Shown: positions 19,321 to 28,778 of the stretch, piece after piece | Position numbering within the stretch: the stretch's first letter is position 1 | Layout of the letters: every line of letters starts with the position of its first letter | From: DATAEY01 sp038199035 | GTDB lineage: Bacteria > Actinomycetota > Thermoleophilia > Solirubrobacterales > Solirubrobacteraceae | DNA length: 64,000 bases | Reading direction: 5' to 3' | Assembly (NCBI GenBank): GCA_038199035.1 | Contig: JBBPZM010000023.1 | Span: 43,920 to 107,919, forward strand | Translations under genes and position numbers: made by a program | Notes under the pieces: generated by a model | What the model was told of the DNA's origin: nothing | The model's input: the letters and a program-made list of their open reading frames with translations, nothing else | The model's database searches: none

Positions 19321-20763
19321 TCAGGCCGCCGCCCGACCGACCAGGTCGGGCACCCCGCGCTCGGCCACCACCACGGGCAGGCCTTCCCGCGGCGAGAGGG
19401 TCGGCATCTGGCGGATCGTCATGCGGTGGCCGGGCAGCAGCCCGAGCCGGAAGCGCTGGAGGATGAGCGTGGCGATGGCCTTGATCTCGAGCTGGCCGAA
19501 GCGCATCCCGATGCACGTGCGCGATCCCCCGCCGAAGGGCACGTAGGCCCCCTTGGGCAGGGCGGCTCGGGCCTGCAGCGAGAAGCGCTGCGGACGGAAG
19601 GCCTCGGGCTCGGGGAACACCTCGGGCAGGTGGTGGCTGGCCCACGAGCAGTAGTTGACCGGCATCCCTCCGGGAACGGTCTGGCCGGCCAGCTCGAAGG
19701 TCTCGAGCGCGCGGCGTGGGCCCACCCAGGCTGGCGGGTAGAGGCGCAGCGTCTCGTCGAGGACCATGTCGAGCTCGGGCAGGCCGCCCATGAGGTCGTC
19801 GGCGTCGGGCGCACGCCCGTCGAGCACGCGGTCCTGCTCTTCGAGCACGGTGGCCAGGGCGCCGGGGTGGCGGGCCAGCTCGTAGAACAGGAAGGTCAGC
19901 GTCGACGTCGTGGTGTCGTGCCCGGCGAAGAGAAGGGTCATGACCTGGTCGCGCAGCTCGCGATCGCTGAAGCCCTCGCCGTCCTCATCGCGGGCCTCCA
20001 TGAGCAGCGACAGCAGGTCCTCTCCCCGCCGACCGGTGGCGCGGCGTCGGGCGATCTCGGCGTAGATCACCCGGTCGAGCAGCTCCCGGGCCTGGCGCAT
20101 CTGGCGCCACGGGGTCCGCGGCCCGCGCAGGGTCTGGAGGACGTAGGGCCGCCCCCAGAAGCCCAGCGCGCGCTCGAACTCGCGCGCCGCGTCGATCTCG
20201 CCGTCGGCGGCATCCGGGTCGAACCCGAAGAGGGCGCGCATGGCGATGCGCAGGGCCAGGGTCCGCGTCCAGTGGTAAAGGTCGATCTCCGCCCCCGGCC
20301 GCCAGCCCTCGAGCGCGCGCTCGGTCTCGCCGACCATCGTCCCCAGCGTGGCCACCAGGCGCTCGCGGTGAAAGGCCGGCACCATGGTGTGGCGGGCGCG
20401 CCGGTGATAGTCGCCGTCGATGGTCAGCAGGCCGTCGCCCAGCAGCGGCATGAGGTCGCCCATGCCCCCGTCGCGCCAGCGGAAGTTGTCGGCGTGCGAG
20501 ACCGTGACGTAGTGGTTGGCCTCGGGGCCGATCACGAAGACCTGCACCGCGTGGAGGATCCGGACCGAGAACACAGGTCCGTAGCGGCGCTCGGCGTCGA
20601 GCAGGATGGGCAGCGGATCGCGGGCAAAGCGCAGAGTGCGCGCCCACGAGAAGTCGGTGAGGCCGGGGGGGAGCGGGGCGGGCGCCGTGCGCTCGGTGAG
20701 GACGTCTCGCGCCACTCGCCGCCAGGGGCTGAAGGAGACGGGCGGGGGCGCCGCGACCGACAT
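19321..20763 (-). CDS. Cytochrome P450
   Basis: 480-residue haem monooxygenase. The I-helix oxygen-activation motif is MTLLFAGHDTTTSTLTF, the ExxR motif is in LDETLRLYPPAWVGPRR, and the haem-ligand loop is FGGGSRTCIGMRF with the axial Cys. This layout, with a soluble N-terminus and no anchor, resembles bacterial class-B-like long P450s of the CYP4/CYP102-related clade acting on lipids or terpenes; the substrate is unknown. No ferredoxin or reductase is adjacent. On the minus strand TAACCT (20771-20776) ends 7 nt before ATG, suggesting a leaderless mRNA. Confidence 0.93.
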   Translation of the reverse strand: MSVAAPPPVSFSPWRRVARDVLTERTAPAPLPPGLTDFSWARTLRFARDPLPILLDAERRYGPVFSVRILHAVQVFVIGPEANHYVTVSHADNFRWRDGGMGDLMPLLGDGLLTIDGDYHRRARHTMVPAFHRERLVATLGTMVGETERALEGWRPGAEIDLYHWTRTLALRIAMRALFGFDPDAADGEIDAAREFERALGFWGRPYVLQTLRGPRTPWRQMRQARELLDRVIYAEIARRRATGRRGEDLLSLLMEARDEDGEGFSDRELRDQVMTLLFAGHDTTTSTLTFLFYELARHPGALATVLEEQDRVLDGRAPDADDLMGGLPELDMVLDETLRLYPPAWVGPRRALETFELAGQTVPGGMPVNYCSWASHHLPEVFPEPEAFRPQRFSLQARAALPKGAYVPFGGGSRTCIGMRFGQLEIKAIATLILQRFRLGLLPGHRMTIRQMPTLSPREGLPVVVAERGVPDLVGRAAA

Positions 20764-20837
20764 GGGCAGCAGGTTAGTGGCTGGGCCCGGTGCCGCGGGG
20801 CCGGCGGCCGGCTGGAGGAGCGCTAGGATCGCAGGCC

Positions 20838-22019
20838 ATGCGAGTGGGGGCGACGTGGCTGGCGGCGATCAGCCTGTCGGTCGGGCTGGCGGCGCCCGCC
20901 CACGCCCAGCACCTGCTGACCTGGAAGACGACAAGCCGCTACGTCGACCCCTCGCAGGTGCGCTTCAACGCCCCGCCTCCCGGCGTGGCGCCGCGGCGCC
21001 CGGCGCTGCGGGTGAACATCCTGCTCCCCCGCGGCTATGACCGGTCGCGCCGCTACCCGGTCCTCTTCCTGCTGCACGGGCACGGCGACTCCTTCGACTC
21101 GTGGGTCAATCCGGCCAAGGGAGACCTGCGCGACATCGCGCGCGGCTTCCCCGGCATCATCGTCATGCCCGAGGCTGCCCGCGGCTGGTACACGAACTGG
21201 TGGAACGGCGGGCGGCGAGGCTCACCGAGCTGGGAGCGCTACCACCTCGACGAGCTGGTCCCGCTGGTGGAGCGACGGCTGAGAATCCGTCCCGGCCGGC
21301 GCTGGCACGCGATCGCCGGGCTCTCGATGGGAGGGGAGGGCGCCCTTTTCTATGCCTCCCAGCGCCCGGGCTACTTCGGCTCGGCCGCCAGCTTCTCGGG
21401 CGTGCTGTCGCTGCAGCGGCCGGAGTGGCCGGAGGCCTTCGACACCCAGGGCGAGCGCCACCAGGACGTCTTCGGCGACCCGCAGGCCCAGCGTTTCTAC
21501 TGGACGGGCCACAATCCCACCGCGCTCGTGGACAACCTGCACCACACGCGGCTTTTCGTCACTGTGGGGGATGGAGTGCCCAACCCCGCCTCCCGCGACG
21601 AGGTGACCAACACCACCGGACAGCTCGCCGAGGCCGAGCTGCGCCAGCATGCGCAGGACTTCGTTCGCGCCGCACAGGACGCCGGCGCCGACGTGACCTA
21701 CCAGCCGCGACAGGGAATCCACGACTGGCCCTACTGGCGCCAGCACCTCCAGGCGGCGATCCGGTGGGGCTTCTTCCAGGCGGTCGACGAGCAGCCGCGG
21801 TCGTGGCGCTTCTCGACGGTCTCGCGCAGCGGCGACATGTGGGGCGTGCGCTTCCGGTTCGCCCGCGCCCCGGGGACCGTGGAGACCTTCGTACGCGAGG
21901 GGAAGCGGTTGAGCGCGACCGGTCGTGGGAAGGTGGTGCTGCGCTCGGCCGGTGGGCACCGGCTGACCCTGAGGCTTCCGTTCGACCAGTCGATGCCCGC
22001 GGGCTTCTTCGGCTCCTAG
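20838..22019 (+). CDS. Secreted esterase of the antigen 85/esterase D family
   Basis: 393 residues. Signal peptide MRVGATWLAAISLSVGLAAP with cleavage near AHA-QH. The hydrolase core has LFLLHGHGDSFDSW, nucleophile Ser in IAGLSMGGEGALFYASQ, probable acid Asp in VTVGDGVPN, and His in GIHDWPYWRQHL. A beta-rich C-terminal domain of about 80 residues follows. Antigen 85 relatives are mycolyl transferases, but esterase or carbohydrate esterase activity is as likely. I chose ATG 20838 over 20790 because it begins the signal peptide. TAGGAT (20824-20829) ends 8 nt before ATG. Confidence 0.88.
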   Translation: MRVGATWLAAISLSVGLAAPAHAQHLLTWKTTSRYVDPSQVRFNAPPPGVAPRRPALRVNILLPRGYDRSRRYPVLFLLHGHGDSFDSWVNPAKGDLRDIARGFPGIIVMPEAARGWYTNWWNGGRRGSPSWERYHLDELVPLVERRLRIRPGRRWHAIAGLSMGGEGALFYASQRPGYFGSAASFSGVLSLQRPEWPEAFDTQGERHQDVFGDPQAQRFYWTGHNPTALVDNLHHTRLFVTVGDGVPNPASRDEVTNTTGQLAEAELRQHAQDFVRAAQDAGADVTYQPRQGIHDWPYWRQHLQAAIRWGFFQAVDEQPRSWRFSTVSRSGDMWGVRFRFARAPGTVETFVREGKRLSATGRGKVVLRSAGGHRLTLRLPFDQSMPAGFFGS

Positions 22020-22039
22020 ACGCGGTTCGACCACGACCG

Positions 22040-22077
22040 CCCGCCGGGCCCCGCACCGATGCGCGCGACCCGGCGGG
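22040..22077. terminator. Hairpin between convergent genes (esterase and RTX protein)
   Basis: Nine-bp stem CCCGCCGGG (22040-22048) and CCCGGCGGG (22069-22077) with a 20-nt loop. It sits in the 77-bp gap between converging genes and could end transcription from both sides. No T-run. Confidence 0.45.
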
Positions 22078-22096
22078 AGCGATCGGGCTGGACCGT

Positions 22097-23038
22097 CTAG
22101 GAGTTGAGCCGGTCGCCCGCGGGGTTCTCGTTTGCCCGCTCGCGGGCGTCGCTCTCCGGAGTGGAGTTGCGGATGACGTGCTCGCACGAGCCGTTGGCGT
22201 TGCCGTTGGTGGCGTCGACGATCACGTCGTACTGGTCGGCGTAGACCGTGTCGTTGCCCGGACCGCAGTCGATCCGGTCCACCTCGCCGTCACGCACGTG
22301 GAACGTGTCGTTGCCGGTCCCACCGTGCAGGGTGTCCCCCTTGTCGTCGCCGGGCTTCTCGACGTCGCCGCGGGCCAGCGCCCACAGCTTGTCGTTGCCG
22401 GCATCGCCGAAGGACTCGTCGCGGCCGAGGTTGGCGAAGATCGTGTCGTTGCCGGAGCCTCCGTGCTGCACGTCGTCGCCGGTGCCGCCGGACATCAGGT
22501 CGTTGCCGCCGTTGCCGTTGACGCGGTCGTCGCCGATCCCGCCGCTGAGGCGGTCGACGCCGTCCCCGCCGTTCACGGTGTCGTTCCCGGGTCCGCCGTA
22601 GACCTGGTCGCGGGAGATCCGGTCGCCCGCGCCGGGCACGTCGCCTTGGAGGTTGTCGTCGCCCAGGCCACCGACGATGAGGTCACCGCCGGCGTAGCCG
22701 CGGATGTCGTCGTTGCCGGCGTTGCCGATCAGGCGGTCCTGTCCGGAGCCGCCGCTGATGGCGTCGTTGCCGAGGCCGCCGAGCACGTGGTCGCTGCCGG
22801 TGCCCCCGAGGAGCACGTCGTTGCCGTCGCCGCCGACGACGAAGTCGAAGCCGCCCGCGGCATCGACGCGGTCGTCACCGGCGCGCGCGTAGATCCGATC
22901 GGCGCGGTTGGTCCCCGACAGATTGTCATTGTGGTTGGTGCCGGTGATGGTCGCCGCCCCTGCGACCGCGGCAAGGGCTCCGACGCCCGTCAGGGCCGCG
23001 AGGACGCCGACCGCCAGGCGCGAGAATCTTGAAGCCAT
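22097..23038 (-). CDS. Secreted RTX-type calcium-binding repeat protein
   Basis: 313 residues. Signal peptide RLAVGVLAALTGVGALAAVA, then more than ten glycine-aspartate nonapeptides of the GGxGxDxUx kind (for example GGTGSDHVLGGLGNDAISGG), which fold as a calcium-binding beta roll. A C-terminal region with one Cys pair (DCGPGND, GSCEHVI) follows. There is no catalytic domain. The start at 23038 was chosen because AGGAGG (23048-23053) lies 9 nt upstream; an ATG at 23059 lies above this SD. Members without a type I secretion signal use Sec export, as here. Confidence 0.88.
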   Translation of the reverse strand: MASRFSRLAVGVLAALTGVGALAAVAGAATITGTNHNDNLSGTNRADRIYARAGDDRVDAAGGFDFVVGGDGNDVLLGGTGSDHVLGGLGNDAISGGSGQDRLIGNAGNDDIRGYAGGDLIVGGLGDDNLQGDVPGAGDRISRDQVYGGPGNDTVNGGDGVDRLSGGIGDDRVNGNGGNDLMSGGTGDDVQHGGSGNDTIFANLGRDESFGDAGNDKLWALARGDVEKPGDDKGDTLHGGTGNDTFHVRDGEVDRIDCGPGNDTVYADQYDVIVDATNGNANGSCEHVIRNSTPESDARERANENPAGDRLNS

Positions 23039-23231
23039 GGACTCATACCTCCTGCTCATCGATTGACGCCTCCCCAACACCGGGGCGCTCAACCGAGTTG
23101 CGCGGAGCCCCGATGTTCTGATCGTCCCTTGATGTTCCAGGGGGGAAGAGAGCCGTCGGGCTGCGGGTCACGGGCGGGCCGGCGAGACCCGGAAGGCCGC
23201 GATCTCCCTGCCATACTCCGGGGACGCCACG

Positions 23232-23305
<74 letters not shown>

Positions 23306-23376
23306 CTGCGCACCCGCCTGCGCTCAGAGAGCACGAAGGCTACGGTCAGCTTTCGACCCAGGGCGGCTCGCGCCGC

Positions 23377-24324
23377 TCAGCCATCGCCGGACGCCGCCAG
23401 AAGCGCGCTGGCGGTGACGGCGTCGGTCACGAGCTCGTTGAAGTAACCGGCCTCGGCGGCGGCGAGGATGCTCGGAACCTTCGCGGCGCCCGCGGCCAGA
23501 GCGATGGAGGTGGGGATCTCGCGCAGGCGCTCGAGGGAGGTGGCCATGAGCCGCTCGCAGCCCGGGAAGAGCACCGGCCGACCTTCCCGGTCGTAGAAGC
23601 GCGAGCAGATGTCGCCGACGGCCCCGCGCAGTTTCCCGCCGGCCTCCCCAACGAAGCGCGGCAGCGTGGTGCGGGTGGTCAGCGGCGCCCCCACGCCGAG
23701 GATTACGCAGCGCGCGGTGCTCCAGAGGTCGAGCACCCGCCGCGTGGAGGGATCGTCGAGCAGCGTCTCGTAGAGCTCGGGACCGGGGAGCGCCGGCGCG
23801 TACAGGAAGGTCGGCGTCCCGCCGACCCGCTCGGCCAGTCGACGGGTGATCTCGTTGGTGGCGTACCAGGCCTCGGGTTCGTCCTGCCCCCCCACCGTGG
23901 GGGCGACGACGACGCCGGAGAGCGCGGGAAGGTGCGTGCGCGACGCCTCCCAGATCGTCCTGCCGGAGGAGACGAGCAGCGCATCCCCGGGCGCCAGCCG
24001 CGCCGCGCGTAGGGCGTCCGAGAGCGCGGGGGCCAGCGCCTCGCCCAGCGTTCCCACCCCCGGGGGCGCGACGCGGACGCTGCGAAGCCCCAGCGCGACC
24101 TGCACCTGCGCGCCGAGGCCCTCGCTCTCCTCCTCGACCGGCGCCACGACCTCGATCCGCACGATGCCCCGCCGGCGGGCGTCGGAGAGGAGCCGGCTGA
24201 CCGCGCTGCGGCTGATGCCCAGTCGGGACGCGACCTCGGCCTGCGTCGCGTCCTCGAGGTAGTACAGCCGGGCGGCCGTGTGCATCAGCGCTTGGGGCGA
24301 GCGAGAGCCGGGAGGGGAGCTCAC
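23377..24324 (-). CDS. SorC/DeoR-type sugar-responsive regulator of the polyol locus
   Basis: 315 residues from GTG 24324. N-terminal HTH (ATQAEVASRLGISRSAVSRL) is followed by the SorC sugar-phosphate-binding domain (from about residue 60), with VGGQDEPEAWYATNEITRRL and GVGAPLTTRTTLPRF. The family senses phosphorylated sugars and acts as activator or repressor. It is divergent from the dehydrogenase at 24455, and the operator between them (24366-24389) overlaps that gene's -35. A longer frame to 24384 would run into the operator, so the inner GTG is preferred. Confidence 0.88.
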   Translation of the reverse strand: MSSPPGSRSPQALMHTAARLYYLEDATQAEVASRLGISRSAVSRLLSDARRRGIVRIEVVAPVEEESEGLGAQVQVALGLRSVRVAPPGVGTLGEALAPALSDALRAARLAPGDALLVSSGRTIWEASRTHLPALSGVVVAPTVGGQDEPEAWYATNEITRRLAERVGGTPTFLYAPALPGPELYETLLDDPSTRRVLDLWSTARCVILGVGAPLTTRTTLPRFVGEAGGKLRGAVGDICSRFYDREGRPVLFPGCERLMATSLERLREIPTSIALAAGAAKVPSILAAAEAGYFNELVTDAVTASALLAASGDG

Positions 24325-24365
24325 GCCGTCATCTTGGCGCGTCGCGCCCGCCGCCGCCACACCTT

Positions 24366-24406
24366 TGAACATTTGTCTGGACATCTGTGCAGGAAGCCTC
24401 TACGGT
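24366..24406 (+). promoter_or_regulatory. Polyol operon promoter with tandem 12-bp operator repeats
   Basis: Two adjacent repeats, TGAACATTTGTC (24366-24377) and TGGACATCTGTG (24378-24389), match at 9 of 12 positions. The second contains the -35 TGGACA (24378-24383), and 17 nt later comes a -10 TACGGT (24401-24406). Binding of the SorC regulator here would control the dehydrogenase-transporter-kinase operon. Confidence 0.6.
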
Positions 24407-24454
24407 AGCCCAGAGCGGTTGCCCAGAGGACCAAGGAGCGCCTTGGAGGAGAGC

Positions 24455-25519
24455 ATGCAGGCCGTCGTATGCCGCGGGCCGCGGGACTACCGGCTGGAGG
24501 ACGTGGCGGTACCCGAGCCCGGCCCCGGCGAGGTCCTGGTCCGCGTCGAGGCGGTCGGGATCTGCGCCAGCGACCTCAAGTGCTACGACGGCGCGGCGAA
24601 GTTCTGGGGCGACGAGACCCGGCCGGCCTGGGCCGAGACCGAGGTCATTCCCGGCCACGAGTTCGTCGGGAAGGTCGTCGCCCTCGACGACGCCGCCAGC
24701 GAGCGGTGGTCGATCGCGCAGGGCGACCGCGTCGTCTCCGAGCAGATCGTCCCGTGCTGGGAGTGCCGCTACTGCAAGCGCGGCCAGTACCACATGTGTC
24801 GCCCCCACGACATCTACGGCTTCAAGCGCCGCACGCCGGGCGCCATGGCCCGGTACATGGTCTATCCCGGCGAGTCACTGGTCCACCGTGTCTCGAGCGC
24901 CCTGCCGGCGCCCCACGCCGCCTTCGTGGAGCCGCTCTCCTGCTCCCTGCACGCCGTCGAGCGGGGGAACATCGGCTTCGAAGACGTCGTGATCGTGGCC
25001 GGGTGCGGCCCGATCGGACTCGGCATGGTGGCGGGTGCCGCGGCCAAGAACCCCGGCCACGTCGTCGCCCTCGACCTCGAGGACCACAAGCTCGACCTCG
25101 CCCTGGCGTGCGGCGCTGACTCCGTCGTCAACATCGGCCGCGAGAGCCCGCGCGACCACGTTGACCAGCTCACCGAGGGCTACGGCGCCGATGTCTACCT
25201 CGAGGGCACGGGCCACCCCGCCGCGGTAGAGCAAGGCCTCGCGCTGCTGCGCAAACAGGGTACGTTCGTCGAGTACTCCGTCTTCAAGGAGGACGTCTCC
25301 ACCGACTGGAGCGTCATCTCCGACGACAAGGAGCTCGATGTGCTCGGTGCGCACCTGGGACCGTACTGCTGGCCCGCCGCGATCTCGATGATCGAGTCCG
25401 GTCGCCTTCCCATGGACCGCATCTGCACGCATCAGCTGCCCCTCGCGCAGTTCGAGGACGGGCTCGAGCTCGTCCGGGAGGGCTCCAGCTCGATCAAGGT
25501 CTCGCTCATACCGGCATGA
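24455..25519 (+). CDS. Zinc-dependent polyol dehydrogenase, erythritol/L-threitol dehydrogenase-like
   Basis: 354-residue medium-chain dehydrogenase that oxidises a polyol to a ketose with NAD. Catalytic zinc ligands are in GICASDLKCYDG and PGHEFVGKV; the structural zinc site is CWECRYCKRGQYHMC; the cofactor motif is VAGCGPIGLGMVAGAAAK. The whole sequence recalls the erythritol/L-threitol dehydrogenases (EltD-like) described in Mycobacterium smegmatis polyol catabolism; this is from memory. A strong GGAGGAG SD precedes ATG 24455. The transporter genes follow. Confidence 0.88.
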   Translation: MQAVVCRGPRDYRLEDVAVPEPGPGEVLVRVEAVGICASDLKCYDGAAKFWGDETRPAWAETEVIPGHEFVGKVVALDDAASERWSIAQGDRVVSEQIVPCWECRYCKRGQYHMCRPHDIYGFKRRTPGAMARYMVYPGESLVHRVSSALPAPHAAFVEPLSCSLHAVERGNIGFEDVVIVAGCGPIGLGMVAGAAAKNPGHVVALDLEDHKLDLALACGADSVVNIGRESPRDHVDQLTEGYGADVYLEGTGHPAAVEQGLALLRKQGTFVEYSVFKEDVSTDWSVISDDKELDVLGAHLGPYCWPAAISMIESGRLPMDRICTHQLPLAQFEDGLELVREGSSSIKVSLIPA

Positions 25520-25553
25520 CCCGCGTCAACCAGGCAACCAGGAGGAGAACGCT

Positions 25554-26645
25554 GTGAGAACAGCTCGTCTGAGGTCGATCGGCGTCGCAGGCGCCGCCGC
25601 ACTCGCCGCCACCGCGCTCGTCGCGTGCGGCTCGTCGTCCAACAGCAGCGGCGGTGGAGGCGGTGGCGGCGCAGGGGGAACCGTCGCCTTCCTGATGCCC
25701 GACGAGGCTTCGACCAGGTACGAGCTGTACGACCACCCGCTGTTCGCCAAGCGGCTCAAGCAGCTGTGCGCGAGCTGCAAGGTGCTCTACCAGAACGCCA
25801 ACGCTGACCCCTCCAAGCAGCAGCAGCAGGCCAACTCCGTCATCACCCAGGGCGCCAAGGTCATGGTCCTCGACCCCGTCGACGCGGCCGCCCTCTCGTC
25901 GACCGTGCAGCAGGCGAAGTCGCGCGGCATCAAGGTCGTGTCCTACGACCGGCCGTTCCCCAAGGTGCAGACAGACTTCTACATCTCGTTCGACAACGAG
26001 AAGATCGGGAAGCTCATCTCGACCTCGCTGATGAACCACCTCAAGCAGACGGGGGCGGCGAAGACCGGCGGGATCCTGATCGTCAACGGCTCCCCGACCG
26101 ACGCGGCGGCGGGCCTCATCAAGAAGGGCATCCACGAGGGTGTCGATCCCAGCGGCGTCAAGACGCTGGCCGAGTACGACACCCCGGACTGGGAGCCGGC
26201 CAAGGCGCAGGACTGGGTCTCGGGCCAGATCTCGCGCTTCCACGGCCAGATCCAGGGCGTGGTCGCCGCCAACGACGGTACGGCCGGCGGCGCGATCTCG
26301 GCCTTCAAGGCGGCGGGCGTGACCCCCGTGCCGCCGGTCACCGGCAACGACGCCGAGACCGCCGCGGCCCAGCGCATCATCGCCGGCACCCAGTACAACA
26401 CGATCAACAAGCCGATCAGGATCGTGGCCTCCGCCGCGGCCGACACGGCCTACAAGCTCCTCCAGGGCCAGAAGCCCAAGCAGACGGCGACGGTGTTCAA
26501 CACCCCCTCGGCGCTGTTCACCCCGTTCGTAGTCACCAAGCAGAACGTCAAGCAGCAGCTGATCGACTCCGGCCTGCAGAAGGCGTCGGCCGTGTGCACC
26601 GGGCCCTACGCCCAGGACTGCGCCAAGCTGGGCATCAAGGGCTAG
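25554..26645 (+). CDS. Sugar/polyol ABC transporter substrate-binding lipoprotein
   Basis: 363 residues from GTG 25554, with SD GGAGGAG. Lipobox in ALVACGSSS, then a Ser/Gly linker and a periplasmic-binding-protein type 1 fold of the XylF/RbsB class (VAFLMPDEASTRYELYDHPL, VLDPVDAAALSSTVQQAK, VVAANDGTAGGAISAFKAAG). It would bind a sugar or sugar alcohol outside the membrane and hand it to the permease at 27492. Two Cys pairs are visible (CASC; CTGPYAQDC). Confidence 0.93.
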   Translation: MRTARLRSIGVAGAAALAATALVACGSSSNSSGGGGGGGAGGTVAFLMPDEASTRYELYDHPLFAKRLKQLCASCKVLYQNANADPSKQQQQANSVITQGAKVMVLDPVDAAALSSTVQQAKSRGIKVVSYDRPFPKVQTDFYISFDNEKIGKLISTSLMNHLKQTGAAKTGGILIVNGSPTDAAAGLIKKGIHEGVDPSGVKTLAEYDTPDWEPAKAQDWVSGQISRFHGQIQGVVAANDGTAGGAISAFKAAGVTPVPPVTGNDAETAAAQRIIAGTQYNTINKPIRIVASAAADTAYKLLQGQKPKQTATVFNTPSALFTPFVVTKQNVKQQLIDSGLQKASAVCTGPYAQDCAKLGIKG

Positions 26646-26652
26646 GAGTCGC

Positions 26653-27495
26653 GTGGCGACGCCGGACACGACGAACGGGAGGGACGGGACCGGCCCGGTC
26701 CTCTCCCTCCGAGGGGTCACGAAGACCTTCGGCGCCGTGGCGGCGCTCACCGGCGTGGATCTCGACGTCGCGCCGAGTCAGGTCGTCGCGCTGGTCGGCG
26801 ACAACGGCGCCGGCAAGTCGACGCTGGTCAAGGTACTGGCCGGGGTCCACGCGCCGAATGCGGGGACGATCACGTTCGAGTCCGAGGAGGTGACGATTCC
26901 CAGCCCCGTGGCCGCCCAGCGGCTGGGGATCGCCACCGTCTACCAGGACCTCGCGCTGTGCGAGAACCTCAACGTCGTCGAGAACCTGTTCCTCGGCCAC
27001 GAGCTCAAGCCCTCACGGCTCGACGAGGTGACGATGGAGGTGCGCTCCTGGGAGCTCCTGCGCGAGCTCTCGGCGAAGATCCCCACGGTACGGGTCCCGG
27101 TGGCGGCGCTCTCGGGAGGGCAGCGCCAGACCGTGGCGATCGCCCGCTCGCTGCTCGGCGATCCCAAGCTGATCATCCTGGACGAGCCGACCGCCGCCCT
27201 CGGGGTGGCCCAGACCGCCGAGGTGCTCAACCTCATCGAGCGGCTGCGCGACCGCGGCCACGGGGTCATCATGGTCTCCCACAACATGGCCGACGTGATG
27301 GCGGTTGCCGAGGTGGTGTGCGTCCTGCGTCTTGGCCGCAACAACGGCGTGTTCAAGGTCGGTGACGTGTCCCAGGAGGACATCGTGGCGGCCATCACCG
27401 GTGCGACCGACAACGTCGTCACGCAACGTGCCGGCCGCCAGGCGCGGCCCGTGCCCGGCACCGGCGCCAACGAGGAAGAGGAGATCGAGTCGTGA
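26653..27495 (+). CDS. Sugar ABC transporter ATPase, single-cassette (FrcA-like)
   Basis: 280 residues from GTG 26653. Walker A GDNGAGKSTLVK, Q-loop TVYQDLALCENL, signature ALSGGQRQTVAIARSL, Walker B IILDEPTAAL and switch His in VSHNMADVM. It has one nucleotide-binding domain, unlike the two-cassette RbsA/XylG proteins, so it must work as a homodimer. It lies 7 nt after the binding-protein gene and its stop overlaps the permease start (GTGA). Confidence 0.95.
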   Translation: MATPDTTNGRDGTGPVLSLRGVTKTFGAVAALTGVDLDVAPSQVVALVGDNGAGKSTLVKVLAGVHAPNAGTITFESEEVTIPSPVAAQRLGIATVYQDLALCENLNVVENLFLGHELKPSRLDEVTMEVRSWELLRELSAKIPTVRVPVAALSGGQRQTVAIARSLLGDPKLIILDEPTAALGVAQTAEVLNLIERLRDRGHGVIMVSHNMADVMAVAEVVCVLRLGRNNGVFKVGDVSQEDIVAAITGATDNVVTQRAGRQARPVPGTGANEEEEIES

Positions 27496-28745
27496 GCCAG
27501 GCGGAGTCTCCGGTTCCCGCCCTCGCCGCCGACCTACAGGACGACGGCATGCTCGGCGCCGAGGGCCTGCGCGGATCGGCCAAGCGCACCATCGACCGCG
27601 TCCGCGCCGGCGAGCTCGGCGCGCTGCCGGTGGTCATCGGCCTGGTGATCATCTGCGTCGTCTTCGAGGCGCTCAACCCGGTCTTCCTCCACAGCGAGAA
27701 CCTGGTCAACCTGCTGCTGGAGTCGGTGTCCACAGGCGTCATCGCGCTAGGAATCGTCTGCGTGCTCCTACTGGGTCAGATCGACCTCTCGGTCGGCTCG
27801 GTCAGCGGTCTCTCGGCCGCCCTCACCGCGGTGCTCTTCGTGAAGCAGGGCCTGCCGCCCGCCCTGGCCATCGTGCTGGCGATCCTCGCCGGAGCCCTGA
27901 TCGGCTTCCTCTACGCCCAGATCTTCAACCGTCTCGGGGTGCCGAGCTTCGTCATCACGCTCGCCGGCCTGCTGGCCTTCCTCGGCGCGCAGCTCTGGCT
28001 CCTGGGCGACACCGGCGCCATCAACGTGCCATTCGACTCGGGGCTGGTGAAGTTCGCTCAGCTCGACTTCGTCCCCGCCTGGCTCTCGTACGCGCTGGTC
28101 GTGCTCGCCGCGGGCGGACTGCTCGTGACCGGCTTCCTGCGGGCCCGACAGCGGCGGCAGGCGTCGCTGTCGGCGGCATCGATCCAGGGGCTCCTGGTCC
28201 GCAGCCTCGCCCTCCTGGTGATCCTCGGCCTCGGCGTCTTCTACCTCAACCAGGACCGCGGGGTCGGGTGGATGTTCGTGTTCTTCCTGGCCGTCGTGCT
28301 GGTGATGCACTACGTCTTCACCCGGACGAAGTTCGGGCGCTCGATGTTCGCCGTCGGCGGCAACGTCGAGGCCGCGCGCCGGGCGGGCATCAACGTCCGC
28401 GGCATCTACGCCGCCGGGTTCGTCCTGTGCTCCACCTTCGCGGCGGTGGGCGGGGTGCTCGGCGCGGCACGCCTCGCCGCCGCCAACCAGCAGTCGGGCG
28501 CGGGGGACGTGAACCTGAACGCGATCGCCGCGGCGGTCATCGGCGGCACGAGCCTGTTCGGAGGGCGGGGCTCCGCCTTCTCGGCCCTGCTGGGGATCCT
28601 CGTGATCTCCGCCATTGCGAACGGGCTTACGCTGCTCAACCTCAGCTCCTCCTACCGCTTCATGGTCACGGGGGCGGTGCTGCTGCTCGCGGTCGCGGTG
28701 GACTCGGTCGCCCGCCGGTCGCGGGCCTCGTCCGGTCGCGCCTGA
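27492..28745 (+). CDS. Sugar ABC transporter permease (XylH/RbsC-like)
   Basis: 417 residues with about ten hydrophobic segments, including PVVIGLVIICVVFEALNPVF and GILVISAIANGLTLLNLSSS. Family motif GQIDLSVGSVSGLSAALTAV is present, as is GGNVEAARRAGINV, the loop contacting the ATPase. GTG overlaps the ATPase stop. A charged insertion near 175-190 separates the two halves of the protein. Confidence 0.94.
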   Translation: MSQAESPVPALAADLQDDGMLGAEGLRGSAKRTIDRVRAGELGALPVVIGLVIICVVFEALNPVFLHSENLVNLLLESVSTGVIALGIVCVLLLGQIDLSVGSVSGLSAALTAVLFVKQGLPPALAIVLAILAGALIGFLYAQIFNRLGVPSFVITLAGLLAFLGAQLWLLGDTGAINVPFDSGLVKFAQLDFVPAWLSYALVVLAAGGLLVTGFLRARQRRQASLSAASIQGLLVRSLALLVILGLGVFYLNQDRGVGWMFVFFLAVVLVMHYVFTRTKFGRSMFAVGGNVEAARRAGINVRGIYAAGFVLCSTFAAVGGVLGAARLAAANQQSGAGDVNLNAIAAAVIGGTSLFGGRGSAFSALLGILVISAIANGLTLLNLSSSYRFMVTGAVLLLAVAVDSVARRSRASSGRA

Positions 28746-28778
28746 GCGACACCCCCGGGACAGGTAGCGTGCCCGGCC

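Noticed and set aside
22100..22960. Regular short-period repetition that might look like a CRISPR array or satellite
   Set aside because: The periodicity is the 27-nt coding unit of RTX nonapeptides within one open frame with signal peptide and SD.
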